Source: Gigaspora rosea (Eukaryota; Glomeromycota; Glomeromycetes; Diversisporales; Gigasporaceae). Taken from it: a DNA stretch of 64,000 nt. The notes below the pieces were generated by a model. The model worked only from the letters and a program-made list of their open reading frames with translations. It made no database searches and had not been told where the DNA came from. Numbering within the stretch: the first letter of the stretch is position 1; each line of letters begins with the position of its first letter. Shown here piece after piece: positions 10,165 through 21,242 of the stretch. The stretch covers positions 339,981 to 403,980 of the forward strand of contig QKWP01000139.1 in assembly GCA_003550325.1 (NCBI GenBank). Reading direction: 5' to 3'. The position numbers were made by a program, and so were the translations under genes.

Positions 10165-11655
10165 TTAGAATGGAACCAAAATGCGATAATGTGGTACTAA
10201 ATTAACATATGTTTTCACATCTTTTCTAATATTATTAGTCAAATCACAATATCTCGTTAAACCCACATAATTCAAAGTTTTCTTTCGTATGCAGAATTCG
10301 ATTAAAGCTTTAGTATTTTTCTTGTTATCAAGGTGATTAATTAATAATTTTTTTAAAGGTGCGTTGCAATGATTGAGAAATATATCAACATATGAATTAA
10401 ACAAAGGATTCCTAAAGTCAAGATATTGCAATGTTAACGGCAATATTTCTGCAAACTGCATTACTAGTATTTTTAATTCTTCTATAGGTATGTGAATTAA
10501 GCAGCATAACGAGAGAAATTGAAGTTTTTGTAAATTACCTATAAGTTCTAGGAGTTGTGTGGAAAATCTAATATTCCAAAGGCTAAGATATGTAATGTTT
10601 GGACAGAAGGACTTTATTGCATCTAGTAATAACGATTCTTCCCAAAATAATTCATCTCTTGAATTATATACTAACCGTTGTAGTAATTTACCAGACTTTT
10701 CTAAAATTTGTGCTAAAGTCGATGCCTTAAACCTAAAACTAACTATCTCTAAAGTGCTGACTTTATGATTTAATATTTTCATTAGTTTCTCATCGTTGCA
10801 ATACCAGAAACGAAAAGTTTCTAATTTTCTAAAATTTTTCAGTACCTCAAACTCTGCGTTGTAATCACAATGCATTAATTTAACTTCTTGTAATGAATTT
10901 TTTTGACTTTCCAAAGCTGAAATAATGGCATGAAACTTTCTAGGAAAGTGATTACCATGTATCTTAAACTGGATAAGTTGCTTTTGCGATTTAATAATGC
11001 ACATGAGGGCATAATATAATGCATGAAATGATTGTTGATCATAATCCGAATCAAATTCATCAATTTCCAAAGATCTAATCTTTGTAGTATTTTTTGCCAA
11101 AATATTTAATAATGTAGCAGTATATTCAACCTTGCATTTAAATATTACGCCCAGAGATAAATCTTGGAGTTGTGAAAAAATTTGCTCATTTTCACTTAAT
11201 AAGTAAAATATTTCTGGACTAAATTCAAAAAATTTAGAAAAATGTGCATTTAATTTATGCAACATTACATCACTTTCAATAAATAATTTTAATAATAAAT
11301 TAATTATGCGATAATAAGACGGAATGTAATATTGTTTAAGCTCGATTTTTATCCATTCTTTAACTTTACTTTCTAAATTAGGTATATCAAGAACCTTTAA
11401 AAATCTTGCATATATTCCACATTTTTTTAAAACAGATCTTTCGTTTTCGTCAAGAGATGAAAAGTACTTAGAGATAAATAAAGGATTTTTTTGCTTGAAT
11501 GAAAATGGATCTTGCCAAAGAACAGGTATTGACATTCTACACCAATATCGACTTACAAGTGCGCACGAGTGTAAGGAATAAAATTCATTATTCAAATTAT
11601 TAAGAATCTTCTCCATTAATTCGGGCATGTTGCCCAGAAATATTTTTGATGCCAT
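10165..11655 (-). CDS. F-box/leucine-rich-repeat protein (paralogue 2)
   Basis: An uninterrupted 496-residue frame. The N-terminus (MASKIFLGNMPELMEKILNN, then the HSCALVSRYWCRMSIPVLWQ stretch) is a clear F-box, residues about 9-54, and is nearly the same as in the gene at 6278-7789. Similarity continues over the whole length (QDLSLGVIF, LMHCDYNAEFEVLK, SFCPNITYLSLWNI, LNHCNAPLKKL, IEFCIRKKTLNYVG), so the two are paralogues by duplication, in convergent orientation about 2.4 kb apart. The L/I-rich C-terminal part looks like degenerate leucine-rich repeats. Expected role: substrate adaptor of an SCF ubiquitin ligase; substrate unknown. Single exon, intact. A TATA-like TTTATAAG lies about 70 bp upstream on the minus strand (near 11725). 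Confidence 0.88.
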   Translation of the reverse strand: MASKIFLGNMPELMEKILNNLNNEFYSLHSCALVSRYWCRMSIPVLWQDPFSFKQKNPLFISKYFSSLDENERSVLKKCGIYARFLKVLDIPNLESKVKEWIKIELKQYYIPSYYRIINLLLKLFIESDVMLHKLNAHFSKFFEFSPEIFYLLSENEQIFSQLQDLSLGVIFKCKVEYTATLLNILAKNTTKIRSLEIDEFDSDYDQQSFHALYYALMCIIKSQKQLIQFKIHGNHFPRKFHAIISALESQKNSLQEVKLMHCDYNAEFEVLKNFRKLETFRFWYCNDEKLMKILNHKVSTLEIVSFRFKASTLAQILEKSGKLLQRLVYNSRDELFWEESLLLDAIKSFCPNITYLSLWNIRFSTQLLELIGNLQKLQFLSLCCLIHIPIEELKILVMQFAEILPLTLQYLDFRNPLFNSYVDIFLNHCNAPLKKLLINHLDNKKNTKALIEFCIRKKTLNYVGLTRYCDLTNNIRKDVKTYVNLVPHYRILVPF

Positions 11656-12640
11656 ACGTTAATTTTGTACAAGAATATAAAGGAATTTTAGGAAATACTG
11701 AACGTTGTTGATATGTAATGGCTTATAAATAGCATGACTATGGGAATAACATCAGATTATGATCTAATTTTCATGCTAAGTGATGGTAGATCACATGATC
11801 GACAAACGAGGCAACCACACATCTTTGCCACGTACATATGTACAATCAAGAATTGCACCAAACTCCACAATAGGGAAAATGATTGAAGGCTGAGAATCAC
11901 ATACAAAATAACGCAGCGGCATATGCCAACGATAACAAATGGAGAAAGCAAGGTATGTATAAAAATACAGAATAGACAACACGGAACTCCTTGAACCCGA
12001 AATTAAGAAGTTTCTCGAAGGCATATACATATCATCGATGAAAGGATTATTAAAGATTTTGTTAACAAGCTTGCGGATATATTATATAATTTTTATAAAA
12101 TTTTGACAACAGACTATACGAGAATATCTAATGAAAATTTAAAGATAACAATGGACACAGGCCAAAGATCACTAACATTGCTCTAGCAAGCATATAAATA
12201 AGACATATAAGACTTTAACTGCATGTTGAATTTGGATATGTCAAATGTCTATAATTCTGATGTAATCATTCAGAATTTCAAACTGAAAGGCATTATTCCA
12301 AACCTTCAAAATAAAGAAGATAAAGCTCTATAATAATTTTCATGAAGGGAAAAGAGAAAATCTAAAGAAGGTACACTATCTCAATATATCAAACTCTATA
12401 CAAAAAAATCATTGGTTAATGATCTTTCAAGTCACTTAGGAGCAGTATAATTTCAATATTTTAAACAAAATCATTCTGAATGAAACTATGAATCAACACC
12501 ATTCTATTGATGTATAATCTGAGAATAACAAAATTTCTCAAGTTAGCAAACCAATAAAATGTCACTTTATATACCTGGTACAATAAATAAATTAAATATT
12601 CAGTGCAGTACAGCACTACCTTGAGAATTCAAAAAATGCA
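11656..12640. other. Intergenic with an unassigned minus-strand ORF
   Basis: Holds the promoter side of F-box gene 2. A 79-codon minus-strand frame (12030-11791) is somewhat richer in C and G than its surroundings and could be a relic of a coding sequence, but I recognise no domain. Nothing else seen. Confidence 0.3.
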
Positions 12641-14060
12641 AGAACACAATGTTGGCTTTGAATTTTACTCAAATGAATTGGATTGGAAGGAGTACAAGTG
12701 TTGGCAAGTGCCCCTAACGTAAACTCCATAGAGAGCAATTTAAATTCTATTAGCAATAATCCTGAATTAGAAAGATAGAAAGTACTAGCAAATGCACTTG
12801 TGTATACACCATTTTGACTCCTTTAAATCTAAAAAGTTATGCATTAGTAGAAGCTCTTGCAACAAATAAAACTAAAAAAAATTTAATCTGCAAAACAAAA
12901 ATCTTAGTCAAAAGATGCATTTATAGAAACATTAGTAGATGCACTTGCAAGAACATTACACTATACCTTCTGATCATTGATTGAATCAAAAAAAATTTAG
13001 GACTATAAATATTACTTTATTTATTTCTTTGCAATTTATAGTAATAAACTTGAACCAGAATAAAAAGCATTAGTAAATACACTTTGCAAAAACTCATGCT
13101 GAATTCTTTGAATTGTCAAAAGAACAAACTTGACTAAAAAGAGAAAGAACATTGGCAGATACATTTAACAAGAGCATTATACTAGTTTCTTTGGATTCTA
13201 AAAGCAATAATATTAGTTCAGAAAAAAAAATATTGAAAAATGTACCTTGTAGTAATACTATACTAATATTCTTAAATACTTAATCCAAAAGGCTTGAAAT
13301 CAGCTAAGAATTCTGAATAGTAAATACATTTTGCAAGAATACTATACTGAAATTTAAACTATCAAAAAATTAGAAATGGACATGCACTACTAAAAGTACA
13401 TTGAAAGTAGTGATACAAATCGATGAAATTTTTCAATCGATTAGTTGATAGATCATTTTATCCAACTAATCGATTAATCGATTAGTTGGAGATTAATTGA
13501 CTAATCGATTAATCGATTAGTTGACTAATCGATTGACCAATCGATTGACCAATCGATTAAATGAATAAATAATAAACGAAGATTGGTAAAATACATATAA
13601 GGTAGCAACCGGGTTATATGATCAGTTGATTAAACAACCAATTGACTAATCAATTAATTAGTCAATTAATCGATTAGTTGGCCAATCGATTAATCGATTA
13701 GTCGACTAATCGATTAATCGACTAAGGTGGGTCAAATCGATTAGTTGTCAACTTTACAACTAATCGATTAATTCGATTTTCGATTTGTATCACTAATTGA
13801 AAGTACACAATAAAAAAAAATTATATGTTAAAGAAAGTCAAGCATTAGTAAATCCAGTTTGCAAAAATATTATATTAACTACTATGGATCTTTAGTTAAA
13901 TAACTTGAACTTTGCAAGAACTCTACACTAGTATCTCCAAATCCCAAATTAAACAAACAGTTATAAGAAAGAAAATATTAGCAAATGCAAGTAACAAGAA
14001 CATTATGCTAACTTTTGTAAATCCTATACACAGTATTTCTAATTTAGAAAAAAAAGCATT
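12640..14060. repeat. Degenerate tandem repeat with GCATTAGTAAATGCACTTGC words
   Basis: The phrase GCATTAGTAAATGCACTTGC followed by AAGAACA and ATTATACTA returns roughly every 100-150 bp with much divergence (near 12780, 12845, 12935, 13065, 13150, 13315, 13845, 13980). It is interrupted by the hAT-type element at 13408-13795. A related GCACTTTGCAAGAACAC series lies at 29880-30530. Non-coding satellite-like DNA. Confidence 0.5.
13408..13795. mobile_element. hAT-type MITE filled with AATCGATTAGT repeats
   Basis: Perfect 16-bp inverted termini TAGTGATACAAATCGA, with an exact 8-bp duplication ATTGAAAG (13400-13407 and 13796-13803). An 8-bp duplication with short TIRs is the hAT pattern. The 388-bp interior is built almost entirely from self-complementary ATCGAT / TAATCGATTA words. 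No coding capacity. Confidence 0.88.
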
Positions 14061-15250
14061 ATAGTCAGGAATTTTTCCAAATATAAAAATCAATTCTAGA
14101 ACACTCTATATGAAAATCCTAGATTTTGATTGGTTTACAATTATACCTTGTGACCAAAAATTTTTAACCTTTTGCACTTTTGTTCACAACTAATAATCAT
14201 ATTAGTGCAGAATAAAAGATTTATAGATTCATAATTAGTCAATAGTTAAACATAATCAACTCTTTTTGAAAAAATAAATGAGACCTGAAAAAAAGTAAGT
14301 ATTTCATTATATTTTGAGTTAAGTTCTACATTTTTATTTCAAAGCTTTTTATTTCAAAACTTGAGCCCATATTTATGTAAAATATGATTAATTTTTGTGT
14401 ATCAAAATATTTTTTCAAATTACAAGCATAACTATAATGTGTTTGGGTGAAGAATTTCATTTTTTAAATTAGATTGTTGACTATAAAAATTAAAAGCTAA
14501 GTTTTTTATATTTTATTTGGGCTTTATTTTCTCACAGGCAAGTTTGTCTAAGTTTATTATGAATATTTCTAATAAAACTTATATATTTTAGCATACTTCT
14601 AGTTTTATTGTAATTATAGAATAATATAAAAAATATTATTGTATAAAGAAAATTTGTTAATGTTATAGCAAGAAAAAAACTTATTGCAAAATGTATTAAA
14701 AGCTGGCTCTACCAATTTGACTATCTTGGTACTGCAATTAAATTTTTTTTGCATTTTCTTCACTAATTGCAACTGGAAATTGCATGTTCTCAGATGCTTA
14801 ATCAATACTACAATAGGACAAATATATCAATAATATGTAGAAATTAAATTTTAGCCTGTGGCAAGATGTTTTAATTAGTCAATTTTGCTTATTATTAGGT
14901 ACAGGAGCACATAATTTATTACATTTATTCTGGTTAACAAATTTTAATTTTTTTTGATTATATTGCTATATTAATATTATAGTTTTTTTATTAAATTTTT
15001 AGCAAATAAGCATTAGGAAACTCATCAATAATTCTTTTTAGCAATATATATGTTGACAAACTGTACAATAAATATGAGCTTAGTAAATAAAAATAAAACT
15101 TGGGCTTTTATTTATTATTTACCAAATTTAATCTTTAAAAATTTGTTAATAATATACATATTATGTAATTGTATTACTATCACTAATTAGATTTTTCATG
15201 TGCTAGATCTAGTAAATAATAAATCTGAAAACTAAAGTTCTATTTGATCT
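14061..15250. other. A/T-rich sequence, nothing recognised
   Basis: No open frame, RNA gene or element boundary could be supported in this stretch. Confidence 0.55.
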
Positions 15251-15257
15251 TGGCAGC

Positions 15258-15530
15258 TTCTATATATAAATAAGTAGTAGAAATAGTAGATAGCTAGAAT
15301 ATTTAATAAAACTATATAGAAACAATATTAGCATTTTGAGAATTGATTGAGTCTTTATATATCACTATAATTAATAATTAGTAAATAAAGCCCAAAGTCC
15401 TATTAGCCCTATATATAAATAAGCAATAGTGGTAAAAATATACTAATAAAACTACATAGAATCAATGTCAATATCTTAAGTATTGATTGGGTGATCCATT
15501 ATAGCAGTTTATAATTATTAGTAATTACAG
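15258..15530. repeat. Tandem duplication, about 145-bp unit
   Basis: Two diverged copies (about 15258-15400 and 15404-15530), each starting CTATATATAAATAAG and containing ATAAAACTA-ATAGAA and TTGATTG. Non-coding. Confidence 0.5.
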
Positions 15531-15631
15531 TAACTGGTAGTTTCTGAAAAGCAAAAAATTGTATATTTTATATAGAATTTTTCAAATAGTAGTTTTGCTA
15601 TATCAATTGTAAATCAAAAAATAAAATAAAA

Positions 15632-15783
15632 TACAGAGAACCTTCCTAAATATAACTTCTCTAAATGCATAACCTCTCTAAATGCATTGTTTAACTTGGT
15701 CCAAACTCATATGTTACTTCTAGATTTTTATCTCCCTAAATGCAATACCTCTCTAAATACAAGGTATTTAGAGAGGTCTGACT
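15632..15783. mobile_element. pogo-like MITE (CTCTCTAAATGCA termini)
   Basis: The right end reads, inverted, ATAGTCAGACCTCTCTAAAT; the left end is a diverged CAGAGAACCTTCCTAAAT. Interior words CCTCTCTAAATGCA are shared with the elements at 20777-21242 and 31167-31508. TIRs of the form CAGTCAGACCTCTNTAAATGCA are typical of pogo/Tigger-type Tc1-mariner elements. Confidence 0.6.
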
Positions 15784-15804
15784 ATATATCTAAATTATTA
15801 TAAA

Positions 15805-16004
15805 TAGAGTTCCAATCTAGTTAATGTTTATTCAGATAATTATTAGATAACCAGATCTGAATTTATTTAGATATCTATTTACTATTTGTTTACTATTAAT
15901 ATCTAGATAATTATATAATTATCTGAATATCTGTCAGTAAATAAATATCTGAATAAATTAGATACAGATAAATAGATAATGAATTTATCTGAATTGGAAC
16001 TCTA
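15805..16004. mobile_element. hAT-type MITE, 200 bp
   Basis: Inverted termini TAGAGTTCCAAT and ATTGGAACTCTA, flanked by the exact 8-bp duplication ATTATAAA (15797-15804 and 16005-16012). The interior consists of TTATCTGAAT/ATTCAGATAA words in both orientations. Non-coding. Confidence 0.88.
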
Positions 16005-16267
16005 ATTATAAAAATAGCTAAAATTTAAGTAATTGATAGATTATTTAAAATCTAAATTATTATTTTTGATATTATTGTTTATTTATTGCTTACTGTTTTT
16101 TTAAGTTTACAATTTGATTAAATAATTCTGTAATAAAATTTTGTAATACTAGACTATAACTATGAATTAAAAGTAAAATACTTTAGTACTTCTGGCTTTA
16201 TAATTAGTAAATATCTTTCATAATTAACTCAAAAATAAAAACCAGAACCTTACAAATTTGTATAAAG

Positions 16268-17737
16268 TAGTGCTTCTAGGTCCAGTTTGCAAACTTCAGA
16301 CTATGCTAGTCTGAATTTATAATTGAGACTAAATCTGGTCTAAAGTCTGAATTAGTAAAATTTAGAGTTTAAGTTTGGTTTGATTCTGGACCAGACTCAG
16401 ACTGGACCAGACTCAGACTGGACCAGACCCAGACTGGTTTGAGTCTGAATATATTTATATTGATTTTTGGTGCTAAACAAGTTTAATTAGTAACATTTAA
16501 TGAATTATAAGATTTTATAAAATCTTATTAAACTTTTATAAAATCTTATAATTCACAAATTTTTATTAATTAATTTTAACTTTATGCACTAAATAAACTT
16601 GTTTATTATCTAAAAATACATCAAATTAGTAAAATTATTTTTTAACTTGAAAGTTAGAAAATAGATGCATAATTTTGGATTTTTAATCTAAAAGTCAAAT
16701 TTAAGCATCTTTTGTCCAAATTTCAAGTAAAATAAAAATAATTCTGCCAATCTAATATATATTTAGATACTAAATGAGTTAACTTTATGCATTAAGTTAG
16801 AATTAATTAGTGAAATCTTGTGAATCATAAGATTTTATAAAATTTTATTAAAAGAATTATATAAAATCTTATAATTTACAAAATTTATTAATTAATTCTA
16901 ATATTATGCATTAAGTAAACTTATTCAGCACCTAAAATATATCAAATTAGCAGAATTATTTTATTTATTTAAAATTTGAAGACTAGATACATAATTTTGG
17001 ATTTTTGATCAAAAGTAATTTAAATATCTTTTTCAAATTTCAAGTAAAATAAAAATAATTCTGCTAATTTGATGTATTTTTAGATGGTAAGCAAGTTTAT
17101 TTAGTGCATTAAACTAGAATTAATTAGTAAAAGTTTGTGATTCATAAAATTTTATAGAATTTATTAATAAATTCTATAAAACCTTATAATTTACAAATTT
17201 TTATTAATTAATTCTAATATTATGCACTAAGGTAAACTTGTTTAACACCTAAAAATATATCAAATTGACTTTAAATTTGAAGAAAATGCTTAAATTTGAC
17301 TTTTTTTATCAAAAATTCAAAATTATGCATCTAGTTTTCAAATTTCAAATAAAAGAAAAAATTTTGCTAATTTGATATATTTTAGTTGTTGAAATAAGTT
17401 TACTTAACACATAATATTAAAATTAATTAATAAAAATTTGTGAATTATAAGATTTTATAGAATTCTATTAATAAAATTCTATAAAATCTTATGATTCACA
17501 AGATTTTACTAATTAATTCTAATTAATTCTAACTCAATATACTAAGCAAACTTGTTCAGCACCTATAAATATATTCAAACTCAAACCAGACACAAACTGA
17601 ATAAATATATCCAAACTCAAACCAGATACAAACTGAACTCAGACTAGTCTAAAAAGTCTAAATAAAAAAGTCTGAGTTCAAGTCTGAAATTAGACCATGT
17701 TTAAAGTCTGGTTTGAGTTTAGTCTATAAAAACACTA
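16268..17737. mobile_element. hAT-type element containing an alternating-palindrome array
   Basis: Ends TAGTGCTTCTAGGTCCAG and, inverted, TAGTGTTTTTATAGACTAAA, flanked by 8-bp GTATAAAG / GTGTAAAG (one mismatch). Subterminal arms of about 180 bp are rich in CAGACTGGACCAGACT-type words on the left and their inverse on the right. Between them two kinds of palindrome alternate about every 318 bp. Type A (near 16480-16610, 16790-16920, 17090-17235, 17400-17550) centres on TTATAAGATTTTATAAAATC. Type B (near 16610-16780, 16930-17080, 17250-17390) has ATACATCAAATTAG arms around ATGCATAATTTTGG. No protein is encoded. Confidence 0.8.
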
Positions 17738-17745
17738 GTGTAAAG

Positions 17746-19155
17746 AAGTTGTAATATTGCTACCAAATTAATAACATTTTTTATACTAGATCTAATAATA
17801 TCACAACCTGCACAATAACCAAAAGCCATAGAATTTCTTGTATATTTAATACTTATCATAAAACACTTAAGCTAGAACTTTGTAAAATAAAAAAATTAAT
17901 TAAAAACATTTTAATACTCAAAAAATAGCTAATTGACTTCTATTATATTATGTTTTTATACCTGAGCTTGCATATTTTTAACCTTTTTTGAATTCTTACT
18001 CAATGTAAAAACTTTATAACCAAGTTGTAGCTGCCAACTATTTTATTAGTGGCTTTTAGAAGATTTTACTTATAATAACAAGAATCTTGAGTTGATATTA
18101 ATTTTTTAAACAATTTTAGTTCTATTCAAGAATCTAGTATTTATGAGATTGGTAGTTCTTAAGAAGAGGTTTATAATTCTAGCATTTATAAAGTCTGTAA
18201 CCCAAATATATTTCAAGAATTAACTACTAATAATGGGTTGCTATTAGAAAGTTTGAAAAAGCTTAAAAAATATTAATATCAAATTAGAAATATAAAGATT
18301 TTATTGCAAGTTTAGTTAATAAAATTACAAAATTACAACAAGTAAAAAATCAAAAATAGGAATTTCATTTTAAAAAAACAACTATATTAATATCAAGAAC
18401 AAATCATTCAATTAAAAGATTTATATTGAAGTCTATATCAAAAAAATAAAAAAACTTACTAATCTATAAAATACCCAGTTTTGTGATTAGCAAAAGCATA
18501 TACAAGCAATTACTAATATTGCACTAATTGAACAAAAAACTTTGTACAAGAATATAGAATCTATTATAGAAGACAATTCTAGATTTTTTTTTATTAAATT
18601 ACTCTTTACAAACATGCCTAAATAAATGCAATCCAGTTATTGTAAAAATAATAATGTTCAAATATTTAAAGATTTAGATTTAGAACTAAACTAATAACTA
18701 TTCCTGGTTTAAAAAATTATATATAGTTATATTTTTTTAAATTATAAAAATATAATAAACAATTAAAAAATTAATGTTGTGTTTGTTTTGAATTTTGAAT
18801 ATTTTTTTATTATTCTAATTATCTTATAATGAACAACAAAATCTTCTTGTCTCAAACAAGAAGATTGAAATAAAATTACAAAATTTATTACAAAAAAGTA
18901 TTAAGTTCTTATTCTATAAACACAATAATATATGTTACTAATTTTTTATAATATTTCAAGAAATCAATAAAAAAATAATTACCACCTATTTATAGCTAGT
19001 TTACTTTTCTAAACACAGTTTTAAGAATACAAAATCAAGTCTAATAAAAAAGAAGAATTTATTTAATTTGATTTAAAGATTGGTTCTAAATTACAAGTAG
19101 AATTTGAAATATCTATTATTATAGAATTTAAGGTTTTAAAAAAAATCTAAAAATC
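17746..19155. other. A/T-rich sequence, nothing recognised
   Basis: No gene or bounded element supported. Confidence 0.5.
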
Positions 19156-19159
19156 ATAC

Positions 19160-19476
19160 CATATATTTCTGAAAACAAGCTACCTCCAAAAGAAGCTATA
19201 TCTTTCTCATTTTTTAAAAATTTTTAAAGAAATTGTTAGCAATTACTATATATAAATTTCTAAAGTTTACTAAGTAAACCAAAGCACCATTAAGTAAAAG
19301 AGTTCAGAACAATGAAACATACCTATAGTAAAAATTTGATATATTTGGACAACTTTTTATTAGTACATTTTTCAATTTTTTAAAAAATATAACAATCTGA
19401 AGATAAGCTACTCCCATGTTTTTTGTATAACTTTTTGGCCAAAAAGGGTAGCTTATTTCAGAAACATATTGTATAA
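19160..19476. repeat. Inverted-repeat element (AAGCTACC termini)
   Basis: ATATATTTCTGAAAACAAGCTACC near 19160, in parts, faces its inverse GGTAGCTTATTTCAGAAACAT near 19448. About 24-bp arms; no target duplication identified. Non-coding. Confidence 0.45.
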
Positions 19477-19870
19477 AAATTTATAAGACAATGCTAAAGA
19501 TAGATTGGTACAGATTTAAATAAGAAATATTGTACAAGCATTTTTAAAAGATCAATAAAATTAGTTGAATCCAGAATTACTTTCAAAAAAAAGCATATAT
19601 ATGTATTGTATCACATTCTTACTAAGGTAAATAATCAGTGGGTTGAACTTTAAGATAAATAATTATTTTTTATTAATGTTAAATAATACAAATAAAATAG
19701 AATAATCTGAGTAATAAGCACAAAATAATATTTTTTAATCTTGAAGAATACTATATAAAAAATATTATTTGATAACTTTAATATTAAATAAATAAACTTA
19801 TATAGAAATAAATAAATATTTATAGTATTTGTAATTTTTTTTATTATTTTATTTATAAGATAATTTTGAT
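19477..19870. other. A/T-rich sequence, nothing recognised
   Basis: No feature supported. Confidence 0.5.
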
Positions 19871-20225
19871 AAATTAGTTATATAAATATAAAATCAAAAG
19901 AAGCACAATTTAAATAAAATTATATTTCAAAAGTATAAACAAAACAAAGTATGTAGCTTAATAGTAAAATAAGTTCAAAATTTTGCTTTTAATTAGCATA
20001 GTTATTATATATAAATTAGTTATATAATTGCTTTTAATTAGCTAATATAATCATAGTTATTATATATAAATTAGTTATATAAATATAAAATCAAAAGAAG
20101 CATAATTTAAATAAAATTATATTTCAAAAGTATAAACAAAACAAAGTATATAGCTTAATGGTAAAATAAGTTCAAAATTTTGCTTTTAATTAGCTAATAT
20201 AATCATAGTTATTATATTATCAAAT
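19871..20225. repeat. Direct tandem duplication, about 197-bp unit
   Basis: Two nearly identical copies begin AAATTAGTTATATAAATATA at 19871 and 20068. They contain ATCAAAAGAAGCA, AAGTATAAACAAAACAAAGT and TTCAAAATTTTGCTTTTAAT. Low divergence suggests a recent duplication. Non-coding. Confidence 0.75.
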
Positions 20226-20776
20226 TTTGTATACAAATAGCATCAAGGTAAATTCTAAATTTTACTAATTATATTTTAAACAAATATGGGAATCACTTAT
20301 TACAATATATTAAATAAGCAAGCTGACAAGAAGTTGTCACATAAATCTATGAACAAAAATATAATTTCAAATTTGTAATTATGATTTGAGTACCAATTAA
20401 ACCAATATATATAAAATTTACAATATGTTCTATACAAAAATTGTCAAATAACAGTAACTTGTCTAGTTGAGCCAAATTACTATTTCAGAATTGGTTATTT
20501 AGCAATTTATAGTAAAATACTTTTGACCAACCAACTGAATAAATTTATATTAAAAATGATAAAAAATTTTTTCAATATTCTTAGTAACATTTATTAAATT
20601 AACTAAGATAATACTGTACTCAGTATAGTATAATAATTAGCTAAGTAAAATATTGATATTTTATGAGCAATACTAAGAATTTACAAATGACTTTGTATAA
20701 TATATGTGCATATATTTGTTGTATATAAATATAATTTCTATCTTTTCTATCTAAAAAAAAAGAACTTTATTTAATA

Positions 20777-21242
20777 CAAAGAGACCTCTCTAAATGCACC
20801 CTCTATAAGTGCACTCTTTCTTTATATGCACTCTTTAGCATGGTCCCAAGCTTGGGACTTAGACCCTAAATGCACCCTCTATATTCTGCATGTGCAAGAC
20901 TCATACAAGTATATATTTGGACCAATATATGTTAGTTATTCCTTTAATAAACTTTATAAACTTTGTAATATAAAATATTTGCTAATCATTGAGTAAGTCT
21001 TAATATACAGAAATTAATATGATCTATGTTACTATATATATTTATATAACTTATATATATATGTATATTCTTTATATTATATCTTATATTGATATATATT
21101 TATACTATTATATAAAAAACAGTTATACAAATATATTATAGTATAATAAATTAATTTTTTAATATAATTCTTTAAGTATACACCCTCTATAAATGCACAC
21201 TTGGGCTCAGTCCCAAGGGGTGCATTTAGAAAGGTCTCTCTG
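20777..21242. mobile_element. pogo-like MITE
   Basis: Left end CAAAGAGACCTCTCTAAATG; right end, inverted, CAGAGAGACCTTTCTAAATG. Both are followed by CACCC(TCTATAA). Internal ACCCTCTATAAATGCAC blocks sit at both ends. Non-coding; the open frame across the right half is accidental. Same TIR family as 31167-31508. Confidence 0.7.

Noticed and set aside
12030-12600. Possible decayed BTB/POZ gene (ILYNFYKILTTDYTRISNEN-like reading)
   Set aside because: Only a very loose resemblance over 20 residues, then several stops; not enough to support a family.
19950-20175. tRNA-like A-box (TAGCTTAATGGT) followed by GTTCAAAAT, suggesting a tRNA or SINE
   Set aside because: The two boxes lie only about 12 bases apart and no cloverleaf can be formed; no Pol III terminator pattern or poly-A tail structure accompanies it.
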